Counted from the first letter of the stretch, positions 22,680-33,925 are shown. The stretch: DNA of 64,000 bases from Acanthaster planci (GCF_001949145.1 NW_019091566.1:285635-349634), one strand, 5' to 3'. Notes: generated from the letters alone by a model not told the origin. Numbers and translations: made by a program.

Positions 22680-23200
22680 GGCGATCACTATACCCCAACG
22701 GAACTAAACACCGTTGAAAACAACTTGATACCTATTACCACTTTCAAACAAGGAGCCCTCTTCCGGTTTCGACTGTAAGGAAGGGCCATGTGATTTGACC
22801 CACACGAGATGAATTGAAGACCAAATTTTATTCTTGCACTTCCCACATACAGAATTTTGTGGGAGCCCATGGTTCATTTTATATGGATTTTAAAAACTGT
22901 AGCCTAATGTTACATTTTTAAAATTTAATTATAAATCAGTTAATGGCTTGATTAGGACATAATTATTTTGGTGTCATCTTCGATTCCAGGTCTTTGTTTG
23001 GTGTTACTTTGATGACGATCGACGAGTACACGACAAGTCGTGTACAGAAAAAAGGGGATCAAAACAAATGGGCTTTTGAGCAGAAGTGGAGGAAGAAGGA
23101 AGAAAAAACGAGAGGTTGTTTGTCTGTTTGCCAACAGAACAGAGGGCTTTTTCGCATTTTTTGTACGTTTAAACAACTAAGGCATATATATAAGGCATAG
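22680..23200. repeat. composite repeat copy
   Basis: Order: AACACCGTTGAAAACAACTT with CTATTACCACTTTCAAACAA (22,705), CTTCCGGTTTCGACTGTAAG (22,750), GAAGGGCCATGTGATTTGAC, a diverged type A unit (22,930-23,030), the linker 'AAACAAATGGGCTTTTGAGC', an A/G tract, and CTGTTTGCCAACAGAACAGA (23,126) before GGGCTTTTTCGC. Confidence 0.8.
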
Positions 23201-24590
23201 ATATAGCACTTTAAATGAGGCACCATTTAATGTCACGTGACTCGTCTGCTGATGATATTGTCATCAACTAAGGTCAATTTCCGTTTTTAAACCTTCCCTT
23301 CCTAACTGCCTGCAAGGTTTCAATCCAATAAGACATGTACAATACAATATACAATACAAAACATTATACTTATTGCGGAAAAGGCACAGATTAGATATCT
23401 TAACCATTTGTTCTTTTGGCGTTCCATACAATGCGATCTGCTCTCGGCAGCACGTGGTAGGCATTTTGCCAAGTCCCGAGTATAATGCTTTACGCACAGT
23501 GCGCCGTCTATCTTGCAGGCAGATATTGGGCGTCCATACACACACAGTAGCATATGCACAGCATGCTAATTGATTTTTGAGTTGGCAATTTATTCTTTGG
23601 GGTTTTTTGTCGGCGGCGCTTCACGTGGGTAAAAAAGTACACCAGTTATGCACTTCATGCAGCTGACTCCAATGTTTTAGCTGTCATCTCGTGCACAATT
23701 CACACTTATATCGCTTACGGTCGTTTTTTTTTCTGAATTTTGAAGAATAAAAGAAGTTTTTATTGTAACTTCCGATCTGATGACGTCATCAGCCCCAAAC
23801 TTCACACACGTGTTGACTGGGTAAACATGAATGGTCATCTACATCAATTTTCAGGCGATTCGGACAAACTTCGCCAAAGACATCCATTCCATTCTGGAAT
23901 TTTTAACCTGTCACTAGAGGGCGGTCGACAATTAGGTGACGTCATCAGTAAATAATTTGAAAAAGCCTATACCCCAGCAGACGAACCCCGTTGAAAGCAA
24001 CTCGATACCTATTACCACTTTTAAACAATGAAACCACTTCCGGTTTCGACCGGAAGAAAGGGTCACGTGATTTGACACACACGAGATGAATTGAAAACCA
24101 CATTTCATCCTGGCACTTGCCGCAAACAGAATGTTGCGGGAGGCCAGGGCCGATTTTATATGGAATTTTATAAATTTAAAGGAATATTTAAGTTTTCAAA
24201 ATTTAATAATAAATCACGTGATGACGTCATCATGACGTTAATAATTCAGATTTATCTGAAAATATGTAAAATTGATAATAAATCACTTGATGACGTCATC
24301 ATGACGTCAGGTTTCTAGGACCATCTATGCATAAAGGTTAGTCATTGGTATAAGTTAAATGATGATCCAAAGTTGCAAAAGCACTAAAGTCACCGGTAGA
24401 AAAACGTGTACAAACAAATGGGCTTTTGAGCAAAGGAGAAAAGGGAAGAAAAACGAGAGCTTATCTGTCTGTTTGCCAACAGAACAGAGGGCTTTTTTGC
24501 GTTCTTTTGCACATTTAAACAACTACGGCATCATCAAGATTTGAACCCAATCCGACATGTACTTCAGGAGATACAGGGCCTTAAAGATTG
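23200..24590. repeat. best-preserved full composite repeat copy
   Basis: All modules are present in order: type B unit (23,205-23,340), block C (GGCGTTCCATACAATGCGAT, 23,418), block D (TTTTAGCTGTCATCTCGTGC, 23,674), block E (GATGACGTCATCAGCCCCAA, 23,779), block F (CCACTTCCGGTTTCGACCGG, 24,033), two type A units with the clearest double-CRE cores (24,220 and 24,288), linker, A/G tract, CTGTTTGCCAACAGAACAGA (24,469), then the start of another type B unit. A decayed frame at 23,320-23,573 is probably not coding. Confidence 0.8.
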
Positions 24591-24599
24591 TATTCTCTG

Positions 24600-25876
24600 G
24601 TTACATCGGTCTGCAAACCCCGCCTTATTTGCATGATCATAAATATGCATTGTCACTCTAACAAACCAAAATTCTTTGATAATATCTAACATAACAGTAA
24701 TTGATTGCACTTTTCACATTTTCTGTGTAAAAAATTTAAGAAAAAAGATTGCAGGACCACTATAGATGACATCTGTTGCACTATCCTGAACATTTTGGTG
24801 CAAAAATGAATTTCACTTTTGATAACTACGGTTTTCTTAGATTAACTTCTCAACCCTGGATTTAGCTTTTCAAGAAGTGGATTTCACTTCTTAAGCACTT
24901 AAGTTAAGCTAACACTTTCCAATGAAGAAAATATTCAATTTGGGTTATTGCCACAAACTATCTCTGTTTCTCAAATTCTCATTCTGTTTCTCAAATTCTC
25001 ATAGAGCTATCGCTCAATCGACGAAATCAAAATGTGCTATCGCACACTGACTGATCACGAGTCTCTCTATGTCAAGATCTGTTTGCTGCCTCTCCAATGC
25101 TTCACTGCGATTTTAACCCCGCAGAGAGATCATGCTAACTAATCTAAATGCCATGCAAATTTCGAAATTCCACACGTTTTCAAATTTTTCCCGTGTCAAA
25201 CGTATTTGGTCATATTATTCAACAAATTTACATACTCCCCGTGTTACTATACATAGGAAGGTGGGTCCTGAAATATGCTGAATATTCATTATATATGTAC
25301 CAAGGTTTTACGCCGTCTTGTGCCAGTGACTATAAAGTTGTACTGTATGATCTACACTTCGAAAGTACTCTGACATTCATGCAAACGACGCCATGTGGGA
25401 TCTGCAAGTTAAGGGTCTGGTGTTGTCATTGACTTCATCACCCGTCCTGTTTTGGGGTTCAAAACTTAACATCTGAAAATACATGTAGTACATGATGCGT
25501 TACATAAATGTACGCAGTGTTCACTTTAGCAAGAAGGCAACTATGAATGGTGGTTTACAATGACAATTACAAGTTCTAATTAACCATCTTCACCGACTCC
25601 AAAGTTGTCTTGATTTTGAATGTGGGAGTGGAAATTTATGTGGGGGCATCATTCAAAACGTTTCAAATTTCATACGAAGGAGAGAACACATTAATTGATC
25701 CATTAATAAACAAATTAATAACAGAAAATCAAAGACTAAGTAATAGAAATGGTTGTAAACTGCGTCACAAATCTAACATATTCAGAAAGGTAGTGCTAGT
25801 GTAAGAGTGTAAACATGTCTTCACTTCTGAAGTAGCATTGATTTGGTCTAGTGATCACTTTTTTATAGTCTGACAC
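24600..25876. other. no gene seen
   Basis: AT-rich DNA. A short direct duplication (ATTCTGTTTCTCAAATTCTC, near 24,962 and 24,981) is the only local repeat noticed. The frames at 25,148-25,432 and 25,610-25,804 have no motif. Confidence 0.45.
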
Positions 25877-25880
25877 TTAA

Positions 25881-26531
25881 AGGGAATAGAAAGTGAAAAC
25901 ATTTAGTTCACATTGTTATTTCAAAATAACAATATATACATAACCATTTCAAAAATATCGTCAATTTAATTTTTACCCCATTAATATTGTGAATCCAAAA
26001 TGAATAAAAAGATCCTGCGTTTTCCCGCCTTCAAAAATTCCCCGTTTGGCCGTTCATGCTCAAAGGCTGATCGGATGACATCATCGCCAGAACGCTGACA
26101 TGTATAGTGTACATGTACATTGCACACAGTGCATGCAGTATTGCACGCTTGCAAGTTGCGTTTGATGTAGCTTGGCATGCGGGCTAACACTGTCTCAGGT
26201 CAAGAAATACATGGTAGAACCTACACTATTAATTTCTACCTTGAACTGAGACGGCAATACCGCATGTGCTGTATGTGCGCAATGTACGTGTACAATGTAC
26301 GTGTACCTGTTTGCATTCTGGCGATGATGCCATTCAATCAGCATGGGAGCGCGAACAGCCAAAAGGGGTTTTTTTGTGGGCGGGGAAACGTAGGATCTTT
26401 ATACTCATTTGGGGGTCACAAGCAATAGGGTAAACATTAAATTTATGATGTTTTTGAAATGTTGACGCATTTCTTTATAGTTATTTTGAAATACTTCTCG
26501 TAAACTAAATGTTTTCAATTTTTGTTACCCT
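25881..26531. mobile_element. 651-bp foldback (palindromic) element flanked by TTAA
   Basis: The left arm (25,881 to about 26,160) matches the reverse complement of the right arm (about 26,250-26,531) along nearly its whole length; examples are GAAAACATTTAGTTCACA against its partner near 26,505, AAAGATCCTGCGTTTTCCCG against CGGGGAAACGTAGGATCTTT (26,381), and GATGACATCATCGCCAGAA against TTCTGGCGATGATGCCATTC (26,316). A smaller inner inverted pair (CTGTCTCAGGTCAAGAAAT / ATTTCTACCTTGAACTGAGA) fills the centre. TTAA directly abuts both ends (25,877-25,880 and 26,532-26,535). No transposase is encoded, so it is a non-autonomous element, possibly mobilised by a TTAA-targeting transposase such as piggyBac. 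Confidence 0.7.
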
Positions 26532-26539
26532 TTAATGTA

Positions 26540-27697
26540 ATGTACAGATTGAACATGGCATAGTGTACGTCATATGAATAAACACCCTCTTTCACACTGA
26601 CAGATGCAAAGCTGTAGTACATGTACATTTTGTGTTTTCTGCTCCAATACACAGTTCGTAATACATCGTTTAACCACTATTTCAAACTTCACATTTGCAT
26701 TTTGTAACTTGTGCATTGCGTGATGTAATAAGTCACCTTTTTTCTAGCGTGGTTGTGGCCTACTGGACTGATCCTCGTCATGCTTTATTAACCACCCAAC
26801 CACTGGTATTGTTGTATTTAGGTTACAGGCTATACTCTCACTGAGACCACAATGACTGGCTCAGATGGATCAGTGAATAAACTACTAAAAAACAACAATG
26901 TTAAATGCTCATGGGTAATTCCAGAAATAAAGGGCCATTATTTTCATGTCCCTGCCACATCTGACATAAGAGTTTGTAAGTTCAGAACACATTCTCTAAT
27001 TTCCAAGAGTGATGAATTAATGCAAATTACCTACCAAACAAATAGTAATGGTTTGAAATCAAATCCGTTGAAATTTCCATGTTAAATAACAAAGGTTAAA
27101 TGTAACAGGGACACAAAAAGTCACACTTTTGACCCCAAATTTCTGGAATTTCCCTCTACTACCTTCTAAAAATCAAGTAAGTACTCATCAAACGAGTAAA
27201 TATTCATCAAATTCATCAAATGAAACTGGTTTAATTATCTACAGGTGCTGCGCAATGTTTGATAATTAATTTAGGGACTTTGCATAAATGGTATTGCTTA
27301 AGCCATTTCCATAATATTTTTAATGATGTCTCCATTTCATTGCAAAAAAAACAACACTTTCGGGATATTTTTTGTATCAGTACCATTACTTTTTCAAAGT
27401 AAAATTCCGTAACATGTGATACAACAGAAATTAAAGTGTACATGTATCTCATTTAGCACTTCTGCATGTACATGCATATGCAACACGCAGAAACAAGAGA
27501 CAACGCTGGTGTTTTACATGTAGCAACAACTCGTTTGGCGGGGACACAAAGTGTGGATGTACAGGTTCCTATACAAATTGATTGCGGCTGCACTGAGTAC
27601 AGTGCACCCAATTCTGTTCGAAAACGCATTTTTGCGTTTGCACCAGAACCAACACTTATTCCTATTGACATCTCTAATTGTCTGTCACCACTCACAG
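26540..27697. other. intergenic or intron sequence upstream of the Nudix exon
   Basis: No supported exon. The open frame that precedes the Nudix exon in phase (27,466-27,697) contains no Nudix-family sequence and is best read as intron read-through. A polypyrimidine-containing acceptor 'TTGTCTGTCACCACTCACAG' ends at 27,697. Confidence 0.5.
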
Positions 27698-28008
27698 GTC
27701 ATGTTGATCCTGGTGAAACTATCTATGATGCTGCCCTCCGAGAAACAACTGAGGAGGCAGGACTCCTACCAGAGCATCTTAACATTTATAAGGAAATCTC
27801 ATGGACAATCCAGTACCAGACCAAGAAAGCCAAGACAAAGGAGGTTGTTTATTGGCTTGCACAGATGAAAGATTGTTGCACTCCAGTTGTTTTATCCAGT
27901 GAGCACCAAGCATACAAGTGGTTGGGTGTTGCTAAGGCCAGTGCGATTGCCAAGTACAGGGACACCCAAGGCATGCTATGGGAAGCTGAGGAGTACATAA
28001 ATAAATGA
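27698..28008 (+). CDS. NUDT2: NUDT2-like diadenosine tetraphosphatase, 3' coding exon
   Basis: NUDT2 is a cytosolic Nudix hydrolase that cleaves Ap4A asymmetrically to ATP and AMP. The exon begins after an acceptor CTCACAG and runs to TGA at 28,006-28,008, about 103 residues. The Nudix box is complete: GHVDPGE followed by TIYDAALRETTEEAGL, fitting G-x5-E-x7-R-E-U-x-E-E-x-G-U with the metal-binding glutamates present. Downstream, EISWTIQYQTKKAKTKEVVY and the C-terminal KWLGVAKASAIAKY match the Ap4A-hydrolase branch. The exon starts at the second base of the Gly codon, so a phase-1 intron splits it from an upstream exon that should end in 'PKG'. Human NUDT2 is about 147 residues, so about 40 N-terminal residues are missing; the upstream exon was not found in the window. 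AATAAA overlaps the stop codon. No frame damage is seen. Confidence 0.88.
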
Positions 28009-28009
28009 C

Positions 28010-30500
28010 ATCGATAATCAAGTTCCTACGACAGAATTCAGACGCTTCAATATCAATACTGTACCTTTCATAGGATTTTTACTAAGCGTAGTGTGTGATT
28101 TATTTTTATGTTTTCATTTAAAGAATTGATGAAGACCATGAGGATACATGAGAAAACAGAAGTTAAAAAGTAATCTGAATGTGCAATTTTATACCTGTAC
28201 GTGATCAATGCCTGAATGAAACCAGTTTCAATTATTTATAATGACACACAAGATATATTTATTTCTATATAATTTGTTTATTTTGCCTTCTTTTCATGAT
28301 GGCACATGTTAGCACAGCAAGGCTTAACCATGCAACCAACTGGTTCACCCCTTGCTTTGTGTTACCTTTCTGAGCATTTTTTTGTGCATGGCACCAAGCC
28401 CGACCAAGAGAATGAGATAGAAGTTATAAATGCCAGTGTTCCCGGTGGGATCACGCCTGTCCTGGGGGAATGAGTTATGTATGAAGTACTTTTTTTCCTA
28501 TTTTGCGTGATGGTTTCAGTCACATGTTGAACGTTTTTTCAAGAAATGTTTTGAATCGAAAACATCAATGTCATCAGATACTTCGCTTGCAGATTGTGAT
28601 TTATTCATTCATGTTAACGATAATATGGTCACTGAAAAAATCAAATTAACTCCTTAAAAATTAATATTAATTTAAATGAATTCATACAGCGTGCATGTAG
28701 TTATTTTGAAGTAATGCCATCAAGATGCATATGTATATTACAGCTCTTTTTATTTATCTCCGAAATGCCCCACGCAAAGACATACTGTTGAATGGAAGGT
28801 TCCACTCAGTGTATTTTAATGATTGTTCTTGTATCTCATTTTAGCAGATTATCGATCATGTGACACCTTGGTGATTCTTATGCTAAAGACAATTTGCATA
28901 TGAGCAAAAATGTGAAGTTAAAATTTGCCAGAATTTTGGATATTCTGCCATCGTAAGTTTGTCTGCTTTGCCAGTCAGCAAAGTTTTCTCACAAATATTT
29001 TCGATGAACAAACTTTTGGTTCAAATTTGAGCAGAAATCACCTAAATCGACAGTGTCTTCCTGTAAATGGCAACCAGAGCTCTGTGTACAGAGAATAGTA
29101 CCAACTTCAAATGTCAAAAAGAGTTAACATTTGCATAAAACATGTTCCAGAGTAAACATTTACATTATTGAGCCCTTAAATCTCAATGTATGTAAATTTG
29201 TCAGTTAATCACCCGGTTATATGTAGTTTTTATGATGCCACTTATAAGATGGGCCTTCTGAAGAATACAGGTGTCTACTTCGGCAAAATTCAGCAAAGTG
29301 ATTTTCAAGAAAAGACGGTGTCATCAATCAATTTTTTTCAAACTTTGGAACCAAAATGGCTGTTTATCATGTGTGGGCTATTCATCGTGTTTAGGGACTG
29401 CTTGGGCAATTTTGACATGACGTAATCACACTTGAGTATTATGCAAAGATAGGTCGTGGAAACGAGCTGCCATAACAAGTATTGTAGTTGTATGTGATAC
29501 GCATGCCATTTTGTAGCTGTTTTATTCTAGGACAAGAGGGCAAAAGGGCCAAAACAGGCATCAAAAGAATCTTTTTCTAAAACTAGAGTATATATCATTA
29601 CAAACGTGCGTTTTGTTTGGTAGTTAATATGAAAGAAAAAGTGAACAACTGATATAGATGTGGACGAAAGTAACGAATTTCTGTAACTCTCTCACATTAC
29701 GAACGCTGGAATGTACCATACCACTTCAAATTATCAACCATGGATATGTCTGAATGGTCGTATCCAGGCCACTTATCCCCAGAACAAATATGCTTGTAAT
29801 TTTTAATAAAGACATTGATACGGAAACACTGTTTACACTCCACCCTAGTGTTTGTTTTGGGGGCTGTTCTTTCCTGGAGAGGATTTTTTTTCCTGATGAT
29901 TACACTGGACCACTGATCTTTCATAGCGGCAAAGAAAGGGGGGGGGCACTCCCTTCTCCGTTCACCAGTGGGAATGCTGCTCCTTGCCCCCCCTCCAGTA
30001 AAAAATTGGGAGGGGGGGGGGCTGCCACCACGCCATTGAGTGTGCCGTGGCCGCTGATCATTGCCTGGAATAGACTGGCTGCGTGGAGCGCTGTCAAAGA
30101 GGACATGTTTGTTATGCCCCAAGGGTTTACTCGAGCCTATCCTAGAGGAAGAAAACAATGCCCTCTAACGTAAAGTCGAACCCCAGAAGATGTCATGGCG
30201 ATGATATCCACACTCCAATTTACATCCTCGCACACGTGATTTTACTGTCTGTGTAATTCGAGGTTCATGTGAGTTTCGCTCATATCAAAACTAACACAAT
30301 CATCTCTAGGAAAGCGAAATCTGGCAGCAGAACAATGCATTGTTTTCATTTTTTGTTCGGTACGGTACACGGGTCCTGATACACATGATATACAAAAGTC
30401 TCAACGTTCAACTCAAGCTTCATATCCCGTACTACATAGTCCTGCGAGGCGCCCTTTATGACTTCATTAGTACCAAAAAAAAAAAAAAATCAAACGAAAA
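28010..30500. other. 3' flank of the Nudix gene; no further gene seen
   Basis: AT-rich, with no supported exon. At 29,936-30,020 runs of 8-10 G and C alternate (GGGGGGGGGCACTCCC, GGGAGGGGGGGGGGCTGCC), which can form a G/C hairpin or quadruplex. The overlapping open frames on both strands at 29,697-30,173 are produced by this GC-rich patch. Confidence 0.5.
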
Positions 30501-30507
30501 CTAAAAG

Positions 30508-30534
30508 TGGTGGTCGTTACAGCAACGACCACCA
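30508..30534. repeat. 11-bp perfect hairpin
   Basis: TGGTGGTCGTT, loop ACAGC, AACGACCACCA. It sits just before CCACAGAGCTGTTTCGGGTT, the position where other composite copies have an (AAG)n tract and the ACAGAGGGCTTTTT marker. Confidence 0.85.
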
Positions 30535-30539
30535 ACAAC

Positions 30540-31040
30540 CACAGAGCTGTTTCGGGTTTCAAGTTTTTAATGGGGAAAAATAAATATTAAAAAAAAAATC
30601 CAAAAATTTACAAGATGACGTCATCATGACATCATCAATCAGGAATAATTCTCTTATCAAAGTCTTAGCTGTAACTTTGATGACGATCAAACATCGGGAA
30701 GTTACCGAAATGGTGGTTTGAAGTCAATGTCAATGGGCTGAAATAAATATTGAAAAATCAATAATAAATCAGATAATGACGTCATCATGACATCATCCCT
30801 TTGAAATAATTATTGTATCAGGTTGTTTGCTGGCTATCACTGATAACGATCAAACTCGCGTCACCATACCGGTGGCTTGAAACTTGTGCAGAGTCAATTG
30901 GCTGAAACACATGCAGAGAAACTGCTCCTTTAAGTTGATTTCACGTGATTTGCGTTTAAACTGAAATATTTGATATTTTGACTCTTTGGTAGATTTGTAC
31001 TCGAACGAAAGGGAAAGTTTAGTCTGATTTCTCTTTCTTT
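30540..31040. repeat. type A units
   Basis: CRE-like cores at about 30,615 (GATGACGTCATCATGACATC) and 30,778 (AATGACGTCATCATGACATC), with AAAAATCAATAATAAATCAG and 'CAATGGGCTGAAATAAATATT' context. The module with TTCACGTGATTTGCGTTTAA (30,940), shared with 13,450 and 14,575, follows. Confidence 0.85.
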
Positions 31041-31652
31041 CTGGTAGTAATTCTAATGAAAAAAATCTCGACATATATTGAAATCGACTCGCAGCACTCA
31101 TCAAACATGGAAACCAAAAAGTGTAATACTTCCTTCAAAGAAAACCATTGTCGGAATCTCAGGAGATAAAATTTAAAACCAATAAAACACATACTAATAG
31201 TTGTTCACGATGCATTGCATGTAGTAAAAAATGGAACACCTGTGAACACGGGTTATTTCAATATCATTGCTGGGAATGTAGGCCAAACACCTAAGATATA
31301 GCGAGAAATTTGAGGATGGGTTAAAATTAATGAATTTTTTTAGAAATTATATAAAAGGGTAACAGAAAGCATAAATGGACAGACCAGATAACCAAGATGC
31401 CCGACCACAAGCCAGACCACAATACCGGTCGTTACAACGTACCCCTATCCCCACCTCAAGGTCGTCAACACCTCAAAAGAGAACTCGAACGTGCGATCAT
31501 AGCGAGCCGACGTCAATTGAGAAACCTAAAACACAAATCGTATCATCAAATTGTAGGAATAGCACAAAACAATCGCTTAGAATTTACTACTACGGATTAA
31601 CAAGGTCGCGTTTTAATGACAGCAATCCAAAATTACACCCGACCATAAATGA

Positions 31653-32417
31653 TGCAACGAAGCGAAAGCTTTGTCTGAGTTACGAGAAATAGGAGCCTGC
31701 AAGCTACAAACGGCGATCAAAATTAATTTAACAATTATAAAACTAGATCAACGAGAAATCGGAGAGGGTACTTTTACGTTTAAATCTAGAAGCATCGCGG
31801 TGTTTAACGAACACGACGTCAAGAACGCGTAAGAAGAACAAAACAATATCTCTTTCGGTAAGTACAGAAATTTAATGAAAGGGGGTCTGGTGGGTATTTG
31901 ATAAAGTCGTTGCGGTTTTTATCAACGTGGAACATTATGAACCGTTGAGAGTAAGTAGTTACATGCCACTCCCCAAAAAGTAAGCGGTCAAACACGCTAG
32001 CATCAACGTAAAAACAAAGATTAACGATGCATACGCCGGGCGTGGAGAGCAGCTGTAAGACCTAAGACCTAAAGAGACAAAGTCAATCGTCAACTCGAAA
32101 CCTATCCAGACTACAAATTACACGAACATAGAACCACCACTTACAGGGATAGGTTTTCGCGCATCGAAGCCCAAAACAAGTTAGCGATGAACGCATTTGG
32201 TTACAACACAAAAGACGGTGTGTTTCCCCTCTATCATTCTAAAAAATGCAAAAACAAAGAACCGATCAACTTACTTTATTTTAGCAACGGTAAAACCGCT
32301 CACTATTGTTGGGTCAAATGTTTTTCTAAACTCACTTCCAGTGATATAGATAATCACAACGGTAAAAATATTCTTGCTTTAATTGTATGCGCCACTTTAG
32401 AACCCAACAAAAACTAG
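31653..32417 (+). pseudogene. N-terminal remnant of a Polinton-type DNA polymerase B
   Basis: Three separate frames give consecutive pieces: 31,653-31,832 (including CKLQTAIKINLTIIKLDQRE and FTFKSRSIAVFN), about 31,927-31,980 (VEHYEPLRVSSYMPLPKK), and 32,187-32,417 (NAFGYNTKDGVFPLYHSKK followed by INLLYFSNGKTAHYCWVK). In Polinton and related PolB proteins this N-terminal region precedes a Cys/His cluster and the 3'-5' exonuclease and polymerase domains. Here the text stops near KNILALIVCATL with the second zinc-cluster cysteines damaged, and no exonuclease (D-x-E) or polymerase (DTD) motif follows before the next gene remnant at 33.1 kb. The catalytic two thirds are therefore deleted. Recognition is from family memory. 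Confidence 0.6.
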
Positions 32418-32419
32418 AT

Positions 32420-33135
32420 TGTCACAAATGAAATGCGAAATATTTGAGGGTATGGCTGGGGCGACACAAGCCAGAAATTAATAACAAATTGACAAGGCAA
32501 CAGGGTGTTCAAAACAAAAATTCTTCCGAAACTGGGCATTCTAAAAGATCCATTTAAACTACAATAAAAGAACAACAGAACACTCGAACACTCAACATTC
32601 CAATTACAAGGATCAACAGTCTCAAGGCTGGTGGGTTCGAGTGAGGTATTCAGGGCTATTCAGCTCAACACAACTCCCACTAATCCATTCTATATTAAGT
32701 ACACGTACTATACATGTACATTCCTTACCTGTACATTGGATTCTTGATGATTGAAAACTGACATGAACAACAAGTCTCAAATAAACTCGACTTCAGCATT
32801 CAGTTACAGTTAACAAAGAAAGGAAAAAGGTTTTCACCAAAACCGTTTACCAGTTGTGATACACGAGATAAACCAACAACGCGTTTAAAAAGTCTAAGAG
32901 TTGGGTGCGATGCTCCACCTATTTTTCTTTGGCTTCGGCAAAATGTTCCAATCAAAACTAAACAAAAAAATAGATTCCGTAAACTCCAATCCATTGACCA
33001 CAGCTCACCGCCATCATTGCAATACTCGCAATTTTTTAAACGCAAACACTTTTAAAAACAAAACAAACATAAGCAAACCATATTTTAAAAAAATTAAATT
33101 AAAAAAATTTTTAAAAAATGAACTACGTTAAGAAA
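32420..33135. other. no gene seen within the Polinton remnant
   Basis: Frames are short and lack motifs. This is where the polymerase catalytic domains would be expected; they are absent, which implies a deletion. An A-rich patch ends at about 33,120. Confidence 0.5.
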
Positions 33136-33139
33136 CTCA

Positions 33140-33925
33140 CGACATTATTGTTCCTGGCACGATTAAGCTCGCTTTGAATCTCGATTTAGACGGAACACAG
33201 CCGACAATCGAAAGATTAAGAACAAATTGGCACGAAAGTTGATCAAAGATATTACCGTGAAACTTCAGGGCAACTTAATTTTAACCCATAGGGATGCCGA
33301 AGTCTTTCACCACACAAACCAAACACATGGCTTAATTCGGTTTAGAAAGAGAAAATGTCGCTAAGCTCAGACTCGGTGCGAGCGACGCGAAAGAGCAATC
33401 CAACAACGGGAAAGACAAAGCCATCGCCGATGGCTTTGGCAATCGATACGCAATCCCGCTTGCTTGATATCGAAATGTTGACCGATCACATGTCGCTTTT
33501 GCCCTCCGCTTTGAAACAACCTTTGACCCTCAGAGGTTTTACAATCCTACAATCATTACGGCCTAAAGAAAAGCCATTCAATTGTATTCGCAAGGAATGT
33601 ATGAATATCAGCACTGGAACGAGGCGTGCAAGTTTTTGGAGATTCGGGTACCGATTGGGCCAACACGTTGCAAAAGACCTCAATTTGGTGGGTATCGATA
33701 CGCCGACTATCTGAAAGAAAAATACGCTTTTTGATCGAATTTCGGAGCATCGACGACAACGTGGGTCATGGCAGCGGTCGTAGAGTAGGTGAATCGGGTG
33801 GCATCATGATATAAATGACGCGAGAAAGAGAAACCGCGGGCAAACTCGCGATGTACATGTTTCTCATCATGGAAGACGAGAATTTTAAATCGTTAGTGTT
33901 ATTAATGTTGAGTTATTTAAAAGCA
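33140..33925 (+). pseudogene. candidate Polinton structural protein remnant
   Basis: Shifting frames give a continuous-looking protein trace: IVPGTIKLALNLDLDGTQPT (about 33,146-33,205), DITVKLQGNLILTHRDAEVF (about 33,249-33,308), SNNGKDKAIADGFGNRYAIP (about 33,398-33,457), then IEMLTDHMSLLPSALKQPLT (about 33,470-33,530) and later GKLAMYMFLIMEDENFKSL. The beta-rich opening followed by 'GNRYAIPL' and 'LTDHM' recalls a conserved long ORF in cnidarian and mollusc Polinton-like elements, probably a virion or structural protein. At least three frameshifts and several stops are present. It is not functional, and the structural role is inference. Confidence 0.4.

Noticed and set aside
9870-24590. Regularly spaced palindromes as a CRISPR-like array
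   Set aside because: Units are 135-180 bp, diverged, and lack short identical repeats with unique spacers; the genome is eukaryotic.
26852-26950. A + strand exon near the acceptor-like GGTTACAGGC at 26,820
   Set aside because: Splice-like context alone; the following peptide shows no similarity to any family I know.
26852-27085. Possible first exon of the NUDT2-like gene
   Set aside because: The peptide lacks the expected N-terminal Nudix-family sequence and a PKG ending before a phase-1 donor.
29697-30173. Overlapping 139- and 153-codon frames on opposite strands
   Set aside because: Both arise from a GC-rich patch with long G and C runs; there is no family motif, no splice context, and the two frames are mutual shadows.
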